A DNA stretch of 56,907 nt from assembly GCF_001808705.1 (NCBI RefSeq), contig NZ_KV794288.1, positions 25,066-81,972 on the forward strand, read 5' to 3'. This document shows, piece by piece, positions 8,901-17,438 of the stretch. The translations under genes and the position numbers were made by a program. Within the stretch, counting starts at the first letter, position 1, and every line of letters begins with the position of its first letter. The notes beneath the pieces were generated by a model that saw nothing but the letters and a program-made list of their open reading frames with translations, was not told the origin of the DNA and did no database searches. The DNA is from Streptococcus sp. HMSC074B11. Its GTDB lineage: Bacteria; Bacillota; Bacilli; Lactobacillales; Streptococcaceae.

Positions 8901-9163
8901 CTGATGAGGAATTCCAGTTATTGCTGGACTATAACGCCCTTATTTATAAGAAAGCAGCAGAGAAGATTTTATCTGGTGAATTTGCGATCAATCCCTATAC
9001 AGAAAACGGTAGAAGCATTGCACCTTATGTTCAACAATATCAAGCTATTACAGGTTTTGAAGCCAATTACCATCTGGGTCAGGCTAGATTATTAGATAAG
9101 GTCGCAAAGAGCAATGATAAGGAAACATGGTTTAATAAAATAAGAGAGGAGTTGGAGCGATGA
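5912..9163 (+). CDS. rexB: ATP-dependent nuclease subunit B (RexB, AddB-like)
   Basis: About 1083 residues. RexB pairs with RexA to process double-strand DNA ends for RecA-dependent repair, the Gram-positive equivalent of RecBCD. The C-terminal nuclease motif is visible as [13 protein letters not shown], with upstream RGKVDRIDR. The N-terminus ([16 protein letters not shown]) fits RexB. I use ATG 5912 with GAGG 5 bases upstream, not ATG 5888, whose only Shine-Dalgarno is too close. The C-terminal third contains no cysteines, so it should lack the 4Fe-4S cluster that closes the nuclease domain of Bacillus AddB. It overlaps rexA by 4 bases. Confidence 0.93.
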   Translation: MKLLYTDIRTSLTEILTKEAQGLVAQGKRVFYIAPNSLSFEKERAVLECLSQQASFAITVTRFAQMARYLVLNDIPERSSLDDIGLGMAFYKCLSEIDPKDLRVYGAIKQDPQFIQQLIEIYHEISTAKMSFLDLESLSDADKRSDLLLIFEKVTAYLNQGQVSQGSQLSYLINAIEENKVSSDFSQIALVIDGFTRFSSEEEHLVDLLYRKGVEIVIGVYASKKSYTSPFSEGNLYQASVEFLRHLAFKYQTKAENACQEHGNLDAFAKASKLLESAYDYSEISLDVNDEDRKDFQIWSCLTQKEELELVARSIRQKLHQDSELSYKNFRILLGDVESYKLSLQTIFNQYQIPFYLGKSESMAHHPLTQFVESIGRLKRYNFRQEDLINLLRTNLYTDLSQEEIDSLEQYLRYLGIDGLSNFKQEFTKSHHGKFDLEKLNELRLRIITPLENLLGSRKQKTENILTKWNNFLKDASVTKQLQSLSETMDATEQERQEEVWKAFCHVMEQFATVFEGSQVALDDFLALLHSGMSLSNYRTIPATVDTVLVQSYDLISPLTSDYIYALGLTQDHLPKITQNTSLLSDEEREVLNQGTEEGSQLLIASHENLKKNRYTMLSLVNSARKELVLSAPSLLNENESKESVYLKELQDFGFTKIEKRIDRKNLTKDDIGSYHSLLSSLVAYHQQGEMETSEQDLTFVKVLARVMGKKLEGKGLDNPVLPTSPRSKTLAADTLDALYPQGQDFYLSTSGLTEFYRNEYSYYLRYVLGLQEELRLRPDARSHGNFLHRIFERAMKLPVDTPFDRRLEQAISETSQEREFQAIYQESLEAQLIKEVLLDVARATGHILRHNSEIETIQEEAVFGGKEQAFVQLDNGRNIYVRGKVDRIDRLKSDGAIGVVDYKSSLTQFKFPLFYNGLNSQLPTYLAALKKEGNTDFFGAMYLEMAEPVQSLQTVKTLSKALAETTKSMKYQGLFLEKEIKNLGEFYNKNKTYQLSDEEFQLLLDYNALIYKKAAEKILSGEFAINPYTENGRSIAPYVQQYQAITGFEANYHLGQARLLDKVAKSNDKETWFNKIREELER

Positions 9164-12100
9164 AATTTTTATCCCAAGAAGAGATTGAAAAGTTGCAAAT
9201 AGAAGAAGCTCATTCTGACAAGAAACCAAAGAAAACTGCTGAGCAAATTCAAGCTATTTACAGTTCTGGTCAAAACATTCTGGTCTCAGCATCAGCTGGC
9301 TCAGGAAAAACCTTTGTCATGGCTGAACGAATTCTTGATCAACTAGCGCGTGGTGTAGAAATTCGCCAACTCTTTATCTCAACCTTTACGGTAAAGGCAG
9401 CAACCGAGTTAAAAGAACGCTTGGAGAAGAAAATCAGCCAACAAATCCAAGAGACTCAAGATTTGGAGCTAAAAAAACATCTTGGAAGACAATTAGCTGA
9501 TTTACCAAACGCTGCCATTGGAACTATGGACTCTTTTACTCAGAAGTTCCTGGCTAAACATGGTTATCTGATTGACCTCGCCCCAAATTTTCGGATTCTT
9601 GAGAATGAAAGTGAGCAACTTATCTTAAAAAACGAAGTGTTTCGTCAAGTTTTTGAAAGTCACTACCAAGGTAAAGAACAAGTCAAGTTTAGTCAGCTGG
9701 TCAAGAACTTTGCAGGTAAAAGCAAGGATGCACGTGGATTGCGTAAACAGGTCTACATGATTTATGACTTTTTGCAATCTACAAGTAATCCTCAGGCTTG
9801 GCTAGAAAATACTTTTCTAAAAGGCTTTGAAGAGGCTGATTTTACAGTTTCCAAAGAAAAACTCGCAGATGCTATAAAAGAAAAACTTTGGGATTTAGAA
9901 AGTTTCTTCCGTTACCATTTAGAGAATGATGCCAAGGAATTTGGCAAAGCAGCTTACCTAGAATCTGTCCAGCAAGTTCTTGATGAGATCGGTTCTTTAA
10001 GCCATAAATCAACCTTTGACAATATCCAAAAAGTGCTAGACCGAGTTGTTAGTATCTCTAAGGATAAGGGAGGTCGTTCTCTTACAAATGCCAGTCGTAA
10101 GGCCGAACTGCAAGACTTGAAAGAAACCTACAACCAAGAGAGAAAAGCAAAGTTTGAAAAATTGATTGCACTCAATGACCAAATCACCTTATTGAAATTC
10201 CAAGAAGACTACCATCAAGCTTCTTGGGACTTGGCAAAGACTTTCCAAGTCTTCATGAGGGATTTTGTTGATGTCTATCGACAACGGAAGCGTGAAGAAA
10301 ATGCCTTTGAATTTGCTGATATTAGCCACTATACCATTGAGATTTTAGAAAACTTCCCTCAGGTTCGACAAGAATATCAGGAACGCTTCCACGAAGTTAT
10401 GGTCGATGAATATCAGGATACCAACCATATCCAGGAAAGAATGTTAGAACTCCTCTCAAATGGCTATAACCGTTTTATGGTGGGAGATATCAAGCAGTCT
10501 ATTTATCGTTTTAGACAGGCAGATCCCCAAATCTTCAACGAAAAATTTCATAGATTTTCTCAAGATGGCAAAGAAGGTCAGTTAATTCTGCTTAAAGAAA
10601 ATTTCCGTAGTAGTTCCGAAGTTTTGGATGCTACTAATGACGTCTTTAAACATCTTATGGACGAGGAAGTTGGGGAGATTTCTTATGATGGTTTGCATCA
10701 ACTTGTTTTTGGAAATACTGATATTCAAGCAAATCCTGAAAACAAGGCAGAAGTTCTCTTGTACGATAAGGATGATGATAGCGATTCTGATGATGAGGAG
10801 GAACTTGCAACCAACAAACTGACTGGTGAAATGCGCATGGTGCTTAAGGAGATACTGCATCTCCACAATGATAAAGGTGTCCCTTTCAAGGATATGGCTC
10901 TCTTAACTGCCAGCAGAAGTCGCAATGACCAGGTCCTACTTGCCTTGTCTGAGTATGGTATTCCAGTTAAGACAGATGGCGCCCAATCAAACTATTTGCA
11001 ATCCCTAGAAGTCCAGGTTATGTTGGATACTCTTCGTGTCATCCACAACCCTCTTCAAGATTTCGCGTTAGTAGCTTTAATGAAGTCTCCGATGTTTAGC
11101 TTTGATGAGGATGAATTAGCTCGTCTAGCTCTTCAAAATTCTGAGGATAAGGTTCAAGAGAATTTTTATGAAAAATTAGTCAATGCTCAAGCGAATACTA
11201 GTCCTCAAAAGGATTTGATAACATCTGAACTCCATAAAAAACTCAACTTTTTTATGGAAACTGTTAATTCTTGGCGTTTGTTCTCAAAAACGCATTCACT
11301 TTATGACCTTATTTGGAAAATCTATAGCGAACGTTTCTACTATGATTATGTTGGTGCCTTGCCAAATGGTCAGGCTAGACAGGCTAATCTCTATGCCCTA
11401 GCACTACGAGCTGATCAGTTTGAAAAGAGTAATTTTAAAGGTTTATCACGCTTCATAGCTATGATTGATCAAGTCTTGGAAGCCCAGCATGACCTTGCTA
11501 GTGTCGCTGTAGCTCCACCTAAGGATGCTGTCGAGCTGATGAGTATTCATAAGAGTAAGGGGCTTGAATTCCCTTATGTCTTTATTCTCAATATCGATCA
11601 GCAGTTTAACAAGCAAGATTCCATGTCTGATGTTATCCTAAGTCGAAAAAATGGTCTTGGTCTTAAGTACGTAGCTAGAGTTGCTACAAATGCAAAAGAG
11701 GAATATGTCCCATCTACGATTAAGTTATCCATCCCAAGCTTGACTTATACTCAAAATGAGGAAGAGCTCCAATTAGCAAGCTATTCTGAGTTGATGCGTT
11801 TACTTTATGTAGCCATGACTCGGGCTGAGAAAAAGCTCTATCTAGTCGGAAAGGGATCTCGAGAAAAGTTGGAGTCTAAAGAATATCCGACAAATGGAAA
11901 AGGTCTTTTGACTCGAGAAACTAGACTAGATGCTACTAATTTCCAGGACTGGATTTGGGCGATTTACCAAGCATTTACGAAAGATGATTTGCACTTCACT
12001 GTACTTTTTGAGGGTGAAGAAGACTTAACCAAGGAAGCTATCGGAGTCTTGGAAAATAAAAGTAAGCTTCAAGATCAATCTCAAGCAGATAACCGTCAAT

Positions 12101-12807
12101 CTGATACCATTAAGGAAGCTTTAGAAATGCTGAAAGAAGTGGAAGTCTATAATCAAGTCCACCGAGCAGCAATTAATCTTCCAAGTGTTCAAACGCCAAG
12201 TCAGATTAAAAAATTCTATGAACCCGTCATGGATATGGAAGGCGTAGTAGTGGCTGGTCAAAGTCAACTAAAAGAAAGCACTGTTCAATTCAACCTTCCT
12301 GATTTCTCTAAAACTAATAAAGTTACTGGTGCTGAAATTGGTAGTGCTACCCATGAACTCATGCAACGAATCAATCTCGATAAAAAACCTACATTGGAAA
12401 CCTTGACAGAAGCTTTAGAGCAAGTTCAAGTAAGTTCGGATGTCAAATCCAAAATCAATCTAGGAAAAATTTTGTCCTTCTTTGATACAGCTCTAGGTCA
12501 AGAGATTCTTGCAAATCAAGATAAACTTTATCGAGAACAGCCCTTCTCTATGTTAAAAAGAGATGCTAAGAGTCAGGAAGACTTTGTTGTTCGTGGAATC
12601 TTAGATGGTTATCTCCTCTATGAGGATAAAATTGTTCTCTTTGACTACAAGACAGATCGTTATGAGCATGCTAGTCAGCTTGTTGAACGCTATCGAGGAC
12701 AATTGGATCTCTATGCAGAGGCTCTATCTCGCTCTTATCAGATAGAAACAGTTGAGAAATATTTGATTCTACTTGGTAAAGACCAAGTAGAAGTCGTTAA
12801 ACTCTAA
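9160..12807 (+). CDS. rexA: ATP-dependent helicase/nuclease subunit A (RexA, AddA-like)
   Basis: A 1215-residue UvrD-type helicase with a C-terminal RecB-family nuclease. Walker A is [10 protein letters not shown] (Lys50), motif Ia is [13 protein letters not shown], motif II is VDEYQDTN, motif III is [15 protein letters not shown], motif V is [13 protein letters not shown] and motif VI is [16 protein letters not shown]. The nuclease core near residue 1160 is [11 protein letters not shown]. Length and motif order match RexA/AddA of Firmicutes. It is translationally coupled to rexB through ATGA and is followed after 16 bases by a hypothetical gene read from the same transcript. Confidence 0.95.
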   Translation: MKFLSQEEIEKLQIEEAHSDKKPKKTAEQIQAIYSSGQNILVSASAGSGKTFVMAERILDQLARGVEIRQLFISTFTVKAATELKERLEKKISQQIQETQDLELKKHLGRQLADLPNAAIGTMDSFTQKFLAKHGYLIDLAPNFRILENESEQLILKNEVFRQVFESHYQGKEQVKFSQLVKNFAGKSKDARGLRKQVYMIYDFLQSTSNPQAWLENTFLKGFEEADFTVSKEKLADAIKEKLWDLESFFRYHLENDAKEFGKAAYLESVQQVLDEIGSLSHKSTFDNIQKVLDRVVSISKDKGGRSLTNASRKAELQDLKETYNQERKAKFEKLIALNDQITLLKFQEDYHQASWDLAKTFQVFMRDFVDVYRQRKREENAFEFADISHYTIEILENFPQVRQEYQERFHEVMVDEYQDTNHIQERMLELLSNGYNRFMVGDIKQSIYRFRQADPQIFNEKFHRFSQDGKEGQLILLKENFRSSSEVLDATNDVFKHLMDEEVGEISYDGLHQLVFGNTDIQANPENKAEVLLYDKDDDSDSDDEEELATNKLTGEMRMVLKEILHLHNDKGVPFKDMALLTASRSRNDQVLLALSEYGIPVKTDGAQSNYLQSLEVQVMLDTLRVIHNPLQDFALVALMKSPMFSFDEDELARLALQNSEDKVQENFYEKLVNAQANTSPQKDLITSELHKKLNFFMETVNSWRLFSKTHSLYDLIWKIYSERFYYDYVGALPNGQARQANLYALALRADQFEKSNFKGLSRFIAMIDQVLEAQHDLASVAVAPPKDAVELMSIHKSKGLEFPYVFILNIDQQFNKQDSMSDVILSRKNGLGLKYVARVATNAKEEYVPSTIKLSIPSLTYTQNEEELQLASYSELMRLLYVAMTRAEKKLYLVGKGSREKLESKEYPTNGKGLLTRETRLDATNFQDWIWAIYQAFTKDDLHFTVLFEGEEDLTKEAIGVLENKSKLQDQSQADNRQSDTIKEALEMLKEVEVYNQVHRAAINLPSVQTPSQIKKFYEPVMDMEGVVVAGQSQLKESTVQFNLPDFSKTNKVTGAEIGSATHELMQRINLDKKPTLETLTEALEQVQVSSDVKSKINLGKILSFFDTALGQEILANQDKLYREQPFSMLKRDAKSQEDFVVRGILDGYLLYEDKIVLFDYKTDRYEHASQLVERYRGQLDLYAEALSRSYQIETVEKYLILLGKDQVEVVKL

Positions 12808-12823
12808 AAAAAAAGGAGACATC

Positions 12824-14002
12824 ATGTCCATTCCTGTTAGAAAAAACTTATATGATGCAGTTTTAGAGGCATCTAAAGCCGATACTTGGGAACAAGCTAC
12901 CAAAGAATGGAGTGAAGTTTCCTTGATTTTTAATGGAATCGGTCGAAGCAATTGTGTCTGCGGTAATGCTATTAAGTATGCTTATGAACTTTTTAACGGA
13001 GTTACTGGCAAACGTCTCTTTCCCATTGGGAGTGACTGTGTTCGCCATTTCCAGAGAATTAACCTAGATCAACAGCTAGAAGAGGAGGAAAAACTTCTCA
13101 GAAAGCTTGAAAATCTAACCAGAAAGGTCCAGAAAAAAGAAACCATTCGAGTTAATAAAACAGATTTTGATGAGCGACTGATCAACTGGCTATGGAAAAA
13201 GGGAGCTTTTAAGTCAAATCGAGGTAATCAATTCTCACCAGAAAAGGATTATCAACTCTTTTTGGAGGTATTTCAAGGTGGAAGTTGGACTAAGGCAGAG
13301 CCTTTGAAGAAAGCTCGTATGGAAGAAGTCCTTGAGAAATTTATCAAACCCTTTCTACTTGGAAAATCTGACGATCAACTCTATCTTGTTAAACTAGGAA
13401 AAGAAAAAATTGACTATGAGCAGGAACTTCGCATCAAGGCTGAAAAGGAACGAAAGAAGCGAGACAAGATTGCAAAACAATATGCGGATAACCTGGTTCT
13501 AGCAATGGGACCAGCTGAACGTGCCTATCAAGATTACTTTGGACTGAGCGAAACACTGACTCTAGAAGAACGCCAGTGGGAAAAGATTCTCTTTGGTAAA
13601 AATCGGACAGAACGTTCTATAAAATCAAAACAGTACCAAAGAGAACTCGAAAAGGATCAACGCATTGCTAGTCAAGATCCTCTTGAAAGAAAACAAAAGC
13701 AAGTCTGGTTGCTTAACTCGTATTTTAAGGATATACCCGAAGAAAAAGCTCGATTTTCCCGACTTCTAATCATGTATCGAAAAACTGGAGAAATTCCATT
13801 TTCAACTGACTATCTCTCTAACACTTTGTTTGACTTTTTCTACAAAATGAAGGCTTTTGAATTTGAAATAGCACCTGATCAGGTACGTGATTTTCTTAAG
13901 GAATGTTTAGATGCAGAAAATCTATCGTCCGCTCAAAAATCTTGGATAGAAGGCATTTTAACCAACTGCATCAAACCTTTTTTAGAAAGAATGATAGTAT
14001 AG
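12824..14002 (+). CDS. Conserved hypothetical protein downstream of rexA, with an N-terminal Cys motif
   Basis: 392 residues, no function recognised. Residues 42-76 hold a compact motif, SNCVCGNAIKYAYELFN then TGKRLFPIGSDCVRHF, with Cys44, Cys46 and Cys72. It looks like a small zinc-binding module of the kind seen in some phage and accessory proteins. Residues about 80-110 and 210-230 are highly charged and probably coiled-coil. There is no signal peptide or membrane helix. A perfect AAAAGGAG ribosome site stands only 16 bases after rexA, so it is probably co-expressed with the RexAB nuclease. A DNA-repair link is inference from this position. S. pneumoniae, from memory, also has a hypothetical gene here. 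Confidence 0.8.
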   Translation: MSIPVRKNLYDAVLEASKADTWEQATKEWSEVSLIFNGIGRSNCVCGNAIKYAYELFNGVTGKRLFPIGSDCVRHFQRINLDQQLEEEEKLLRKLENLTRKVQKKETIRVNKTDFDERLINWLWKKGAFKSNRGNQFSPEKDYQLFLEVFQGGSWTKAEPLKKARMEEVLEKFIKPFLLGKSDDQLYLVKLGKEKIDYEQELRIKAEKERKKRDKIAKQYADNLVLAMGPAERAYQDYFGLSETLTLEERQWEKILFGKNRTERSIKSKQYQRELEKDQRIASQDPLERKQKQVWLLNSYFKDIPEEKARFSRLLIMYRKTGEIPFSTDYLSNTLFDFFYKMKAFEFEIAPDQVRDFLKECLDAENLSSAQKSWIEGILTNCIKPFLERMIV

Positions 14003-14065
14003 CGGTAGTTTTTGTCCTGAATGGAGAAACTCATTATTGTTAAAATTATGTCTCTAAATCATTTT

Positions 14066-14081
14066 CATAATTTTATTTATG
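14066..14081. repeat. 16-bp intergenic motif shared with 23270-23285
   Basis: CATAATTTTATTTATG occurs here, ahead of the YkgJ-type gene, and identically at 23270-23285, ahead of the second CPBP gene. AT-rich chance identity cannot be excluded. Confidence 0.35.
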
Positions 14082-14123
14082 TATAAAAATGTTTGTATCA
14101 ACATTAAAAATTAGAAAGAAACT

Positions 14124-14621
14124 ATGTCAAAAGAAATCGATATCGAATATTATCACCAACTAGCCTTGCAAAAACAAAAAGAGCATCGTAAGTTTTTAGG
14201 AAATCTAAAGAAGAAAGCTCCTAAAAATTTAGATAAAATTGCGCTTGAAATCCATCAAGAAGTTTTTAATGAAATTGATTGTACAGCCTGCGCTAACTGC
14301 TGCAAGAGTCTTGGTCCAGACTTCAAAGAAGCAGATATCACACGTATTGCCAAGTATTTTAAAATGAAATTGCCAGCCTTTGAAGCTGAGTTTTTGCAGG
14401 TAGACGAGGATGGAGATAAGGTCTTCAAATCTATGCCCTGTCCATTTTTAGGAGGCGATAATCTCTGTTCCATCTACGACGTCCGTCCCAAAGCCTGTCG
14501 TGAATTTCCACATACTGACCGTAAGAAGATTTACCAAATCAATAATCTAACGATCAAAAACACTTTAACTTGTCCTGCAGCCTATCTCTTTGTTGAAAGA
14601 TTAAGAGAGAAAATAGACTAA
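14124..14621 (+). CDS. YkgJ-family cysteine-cluster protein
   Basis: 165 residues of the YkgJ / UPF0153 family, proposed to chelate zinc or iron-sulfur. The conserved cysteines appear in order as CTACANCCKSLGPDF near residue 52, CPFLGGDNLCSIYDVRPKAC near 112-131, and a final Cys in TLTCPAAYLF. This is the usual C-x2-C-x3-CC ... C-x7-C-x9-C layout. No enzymatic role is established for the family. The gene has its own spacer upstream and a clear terminator downstream. Confidence 0.85.
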   Translation: MSKEIDIEYYHQLALQKQKEHRKFLGNLKKKAPKNLDKIALEIHQEVFNEIDCTACANCCKSLGPDFKEADITRIAKYFKMKLPAFEAEFLQVDEDGDKVFKSMPCPFLGGDNLCSIYDVRPKACREFPHTDRKKIYQINNLTIKNTLTCPAAYLFVERLREKID

Positions 14622-14646
14622 GTACTCTCATTGTATGATAAGATTC

Positions 14647-14679
14647 ATCCTCAAATATAGTTGCTATTTGAGGATTTTT
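14647..14679 (+). terminator. Terminator after the YkgJ-type gene
   Basis: ATCCTCAAATA pairs perfectly with TATTTGAGGAT, 7-base loop, followed by TTTTG. Confidence 0.85.
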
Positions 14680-14746
14680 GTATATTTATTTTTATCTGAA
14701 AATTCAAACTCCATTCCTCGTGAACTGATAATTCCTTTTCTTTCAG

Positions 14747-14800
14747 CTTAAAGTTTTTTAAACTTTTTCTTAAAGAAAACTGATATAAGCTATCTTTAAG
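14747..14800 (+). promoter_or_regulatory. Repeated CTTAAAG half-sites upstream of the glycosyltransferase operon
   Basis: CTTAAAG occurs at 14747-14753 and 14769-14775, exactly 22 bases apart, with a related TTTAAA between them and CTTTAAG at 14794. Read on minus these are TTTAAG-type half-sites at about helical-turn spacing, resembling a CiaR site (TTTAAG-N5-TTTAAG) with imperfect spacing. They sit just upstream of a possible extended -10, TGATATAAG (14781-14789). The rest of 14622-14846 shows only the terminator and this region. Confidence 0.35.
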
Positions 14801-14846
14801 CGATGTTATGTATAGTTATACCATCATCGAAGAAAGAGGTATCAAT

Positions 14847-15889
14847 ATGAACTACATAGTCATTCCAGCTTATCAACCAGATAATAAACTTATCAAACTC
14901 ATCGAAAAAATTCACGAAAAGAGTGATTTTCATATCTTAGTCATAGACGACGGCAGTTCATCTGAGTGCCAAAAAATCTTTGACAAAGCAGAACAATATG
15001 CAACTGTCATTCGTCACCAAGTGAACCAAGGTAAAGGGCAGGCTCAAAAACAGCCTTTACTTATATCCAAGAACAAAACATTTATGGTACGGTTGTCACA
15101 GCAGATGCGGATGGACAGCACAAGGTATGGGATATTTTCCGCACGGCTAATAAAGCTTCCGAAAATCCAAACAAGCTAATCTTGGGTGTACGTGCCTTTT
15201 CTGGAAAAGTTCCCCTTCATAGCCGTTTTGGTAACAGCTTAACCAAAGCTCTCTTTAAGCTTCAAACAGGAGTAGGAGTAACAGATACGCAAACTGGACT
15301 TCGTGCATTTACGACAAACTTGATACCGTTTATGCTTAAGATTGAAGGCCAACGTTATGAATATGAAATGAATATGTTGCTCGAGGCAACGAAAGAATAC
15401 GAGATTCTAGAAGTGCCTATTGAAACTGTCTATATCAACGATAATGAGGCTTCACACTTCCGTCCAATCCAAGACGGGCTCATGATTTATAAAAATATCT
15501 TTAAATTTGCCTTATCATCTCTCAGTAGCTTTGTTGTAGACTATGTCGTTTACGCCCTAGCAATCTTGATTTTGCCGACAGTTCCGACGAGTCTACGAAT
15601 CTTTCTAGCAAACGGAGTCGCTCGTGTGACTAGCTCTATTTTCAACTATTCTACAAATAAGAAACTAGTCTTTAAAAATGACGATAGCCTTGTGAAAACA
15701 GGGATGGGATACTTTGGTCTAGCAGTCGGACTCTTTGTCTTAGACACGCTACTGATTCGTCTCTTCTTTACAGTCTTTGGTATCAACCTTCTGATTGCTA
15801 AAGTTATCGTCGGCATCCTTCTCTTCGCTGTCTCTTGGACAGTGCAGAAGAAATTCATCTTTAAGGAAAGGACATCAACTGTATTATGA
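14847..15889 (+). pseudogene. GT2 glycosyltransferase-GtrA fusion, frameshifted
   Basis: The intact product would be about 347 residues: a DPM-synthase-like GT2 domain (MNYIVIPAYQPDN, LVIDDGSS) fused to a C-terminal four-helix GtrA domain. The reading frame breaks at a run of five A (15046-15050). With six A the reading would be GQAQKTAFTYIQEQ, continuing into VVTADADGQHKVWDIF and then the GtrA part. As it stands translation stops at 15179, before the catalytic DADG (DxD) motif. The second half is open from about 15182. Start ATG 14847 follows AGAAAGAGG. The family transfers sugars to a lipid carrier or envelope polymer. A homopolymer sequencing error is the main alternative. Confidence 0.8.
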
Positions 15890-16797
15890 AATTTTTAAAG
15901 AAACGTTATGCTTACGCCTCAGTTCTCGGCTTAGTCTTGACAGGATCCTTTAGTTATTCCATGCTAAAAACTTTTGTCCTTGCTGAGACTATCTCAACAG
16001 TCGCTACAACGAGCACAAGTTCTAATGCTACAGCAGCAAGTCAAGCTGCCAAGACAGCTAGCGTCACAGATTCCAGTTATAAAGATGACAATATTTCCAT
16101 TAATTTGATTGAAACGACAGTCAATAACACGCAAGTCTACGTTGCAGATGTTACTATGAATTCATCAGATTATCTAAAAACAGCCTTTGCACAAAATGCC
16201 TATGGGACAAATGTAACTGCAAAAACCTCTGTAACCGCAGCTGACAACAATGCCATTTTAGCGGTAAATGGGGACTACTATGGTGCTAACTCTACAGGCT
16301 ATGTTATCCGTAATGGTGTTGTTTATCGTGATACTATTCGTGAAGATTCTAGCAATGGTGACTTAGCTATTTATAAAGATGGTTCTTTCAAGATTATTTA
16401 CGAAGACCAGATTTCAGCTGAGCAACTAGTCAATGATGGTGTCGTCAATCTCTTGGCTTTTGGACCAGCCTTGGTTGAAAATGGAGAAATTTCAGTAGGA
16501 ACAAACCAAGAAGTAGGACAGGCCATGGCATCAAATCCTCGTACAGCTATTGGTATTATCGATGAAAACCACTATATTATTGTAGTTTCAGACGGACGTA
16601 CATCAGAAAGTGAAGGACTCTCTCTTTATCAGCTAGCTGAGGTCATGAAATCTTATGGTGCAAAGACTGCCTATAACCTTGATGGCGGTGGATCATCTAC
16701 ACTTTATTTCAACGGTCAGGTTATCAATAAACCAACGACTGGTGGAAACAAAATTTCAGAAAGGGCGGTGAGTGACATTGTCTACATCGGTTACTAA
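15886..16797 (+). CDS. Secreted phosphodiester glycosidase-type (NAGPA-domain) protein
   Basis: 303 residues with an N-terminal signal or anchor (residues about 8-33, positively charged start). A Ser/Thr/Ala-rich linker follows to about 65, then a NAGPA-type domain: ILAVNGDYYGANSTGYVIRNG, VNLLAFGPALVENG, NPRTAIGIIDENHYIIVVSDGR and AYNLDGGGSSTLYFNG. The LDGGGSS and NGDYY motifs are hallmarks of this family, which acts on phosphodiester-linked sugars and is annotated as exopolysaccharide biosynthesis in streptococci. It overlaps the glycosyltransferase gene by 4 bases (ATGA), so the frameshift upstream may reduce its coupled translation. Confidence 0.87.
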   Translation: MKFLKKRYAYASVLGLVLTGSFSYSMLKTFVLAETISTVATTSTSSNATAASQAAKTASVTDSSYKDDNISINLIETTVNNTQVYVADVTMNSSDYLKTAFAQNAYGTNVTAKTSVTAADNNAILAVNGDYYGANSTGYVIRNGVVYRDTIREDSSNGDLAIYKDGSFKIIYEDQISAEQLVNDGVVNLLAFGPALVENGEISVGTNQEVGQAMASNPRTAIGIIDENHYIIVVSDGRTSESEGLSLYQLAEVMKSYGAKTAYNLDGGGSSTLYFNGQVINKPTTGGNKISERAVSDIVYIGY

Positions 16798-17224
16798 TCT
16801 TGGCAAAAAACGTTTTAAGAAAACAGTCATTTCTTATACACTAATCACTATTTTCTTCTTTGCATTTTCTAGAATTTATGAAGCTTTTAGTTTTGGAGAA
16901 ACCTCTGTTCATATGCACTATTTGTTTGCAGTACCTCTTATCGGGGGAATTCTACTTGCAATCTTTCTCAAGGTTCTCCCTCATTTCTCTCGTATTAGTC
17001 TAAATCTATGGAATTCGGCAGTAGCGATTATTACAGCGGGTACACTTTTCCGAGGAATTGTCAATCTTTCAGGACGCTCTACAACCTTGGATACACCCTA
17101 CTGGTATGTTGGGATTGGTTTTGCAATACTAGCAATCGTCACTATTTTCATCAATCCAAACCTTTGGAAGAATTCTACTAAAGCAACCAAAACAAATCGC
17201 AAAGAAGTCTATGGTCAAGCATAA
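16772..17224 (+). CDS. Hypothetical membrane protein of the glycosyltransferase operon
   Basis: 150 residues with four hydrophobic segments (about 18-36, 47-66, 79-98 and 108-126) and a basic C-terminal tail. The GTG start at 16772 lies inside the end of the NAGPA gene (26-base overlap) and has AAAGGG 6 bases upstream. No family is recognised. As third gene of the GT2-GtrA / NAGPA operon it probably helps the same envelope glycan step, but that is context only. Confidence 0.72.
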   Translation: MTLSTSVTNLGKKRFKKTVISYTLITIFFFAFSRIYEAFSFGETSVHMHYLFAVPLIGGILLAIFLKVLPHFSRISLNLWNSAVAIITAGTLFRGIVNLSGRSTTLDTPYWYVGIGFAILAIVTIFINPNLWKNSTKATKTNRKEVYGQA

Positions 17225-17231
17225 TTTTATA

Positions 17232-17268
17232 AAAAAGTAGTCGTTCAGCTGATGTTCGACTACTTTTT
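17232..17268 (+). terminator. Terminator of the glycosyltransferase operon
   Basis: AAAAAGTAGTCG pairs perfectly with CGACTACTTTTT, 13-base loop, T-rich tail. Confidence 0.85.
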
Positions 17269-17354
17269 ATTGACTTTTATTTCTAAAATATTTTAAAAAT
17301 ATTACAAGTTCTTTTCTTCTGAAAGATACTACTTTTATATTTAACAGAATATTG

Positions 17355-17360
17355 TATAAT
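17355..17360 (+). promoter_or_regulatory. Probable -10 of the lytB promoter
   Basis: TATAAT preceded directly by TTG, 79 bases before the lytB ATG. The -35 is poor. The leader 17361-17438 shows no further structure to me. Confidence 0.4.
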
Positions 17361-17438
17361 ATAGTGGATAATTACTGTTTTTTACACAATATATAGAAAC
17401 ATCAAATCCACTATTTAGGTATTTGCAAGGAGAAAAGA

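Noticed and set aside
15046..15050. Programmed frameshifting or transcript slippage rescuing the glycosyltransferase.
   Set aside because: A run of five A is too short for efficient polymerase slippage and no slippery heptamer with a downstream structure is evident.
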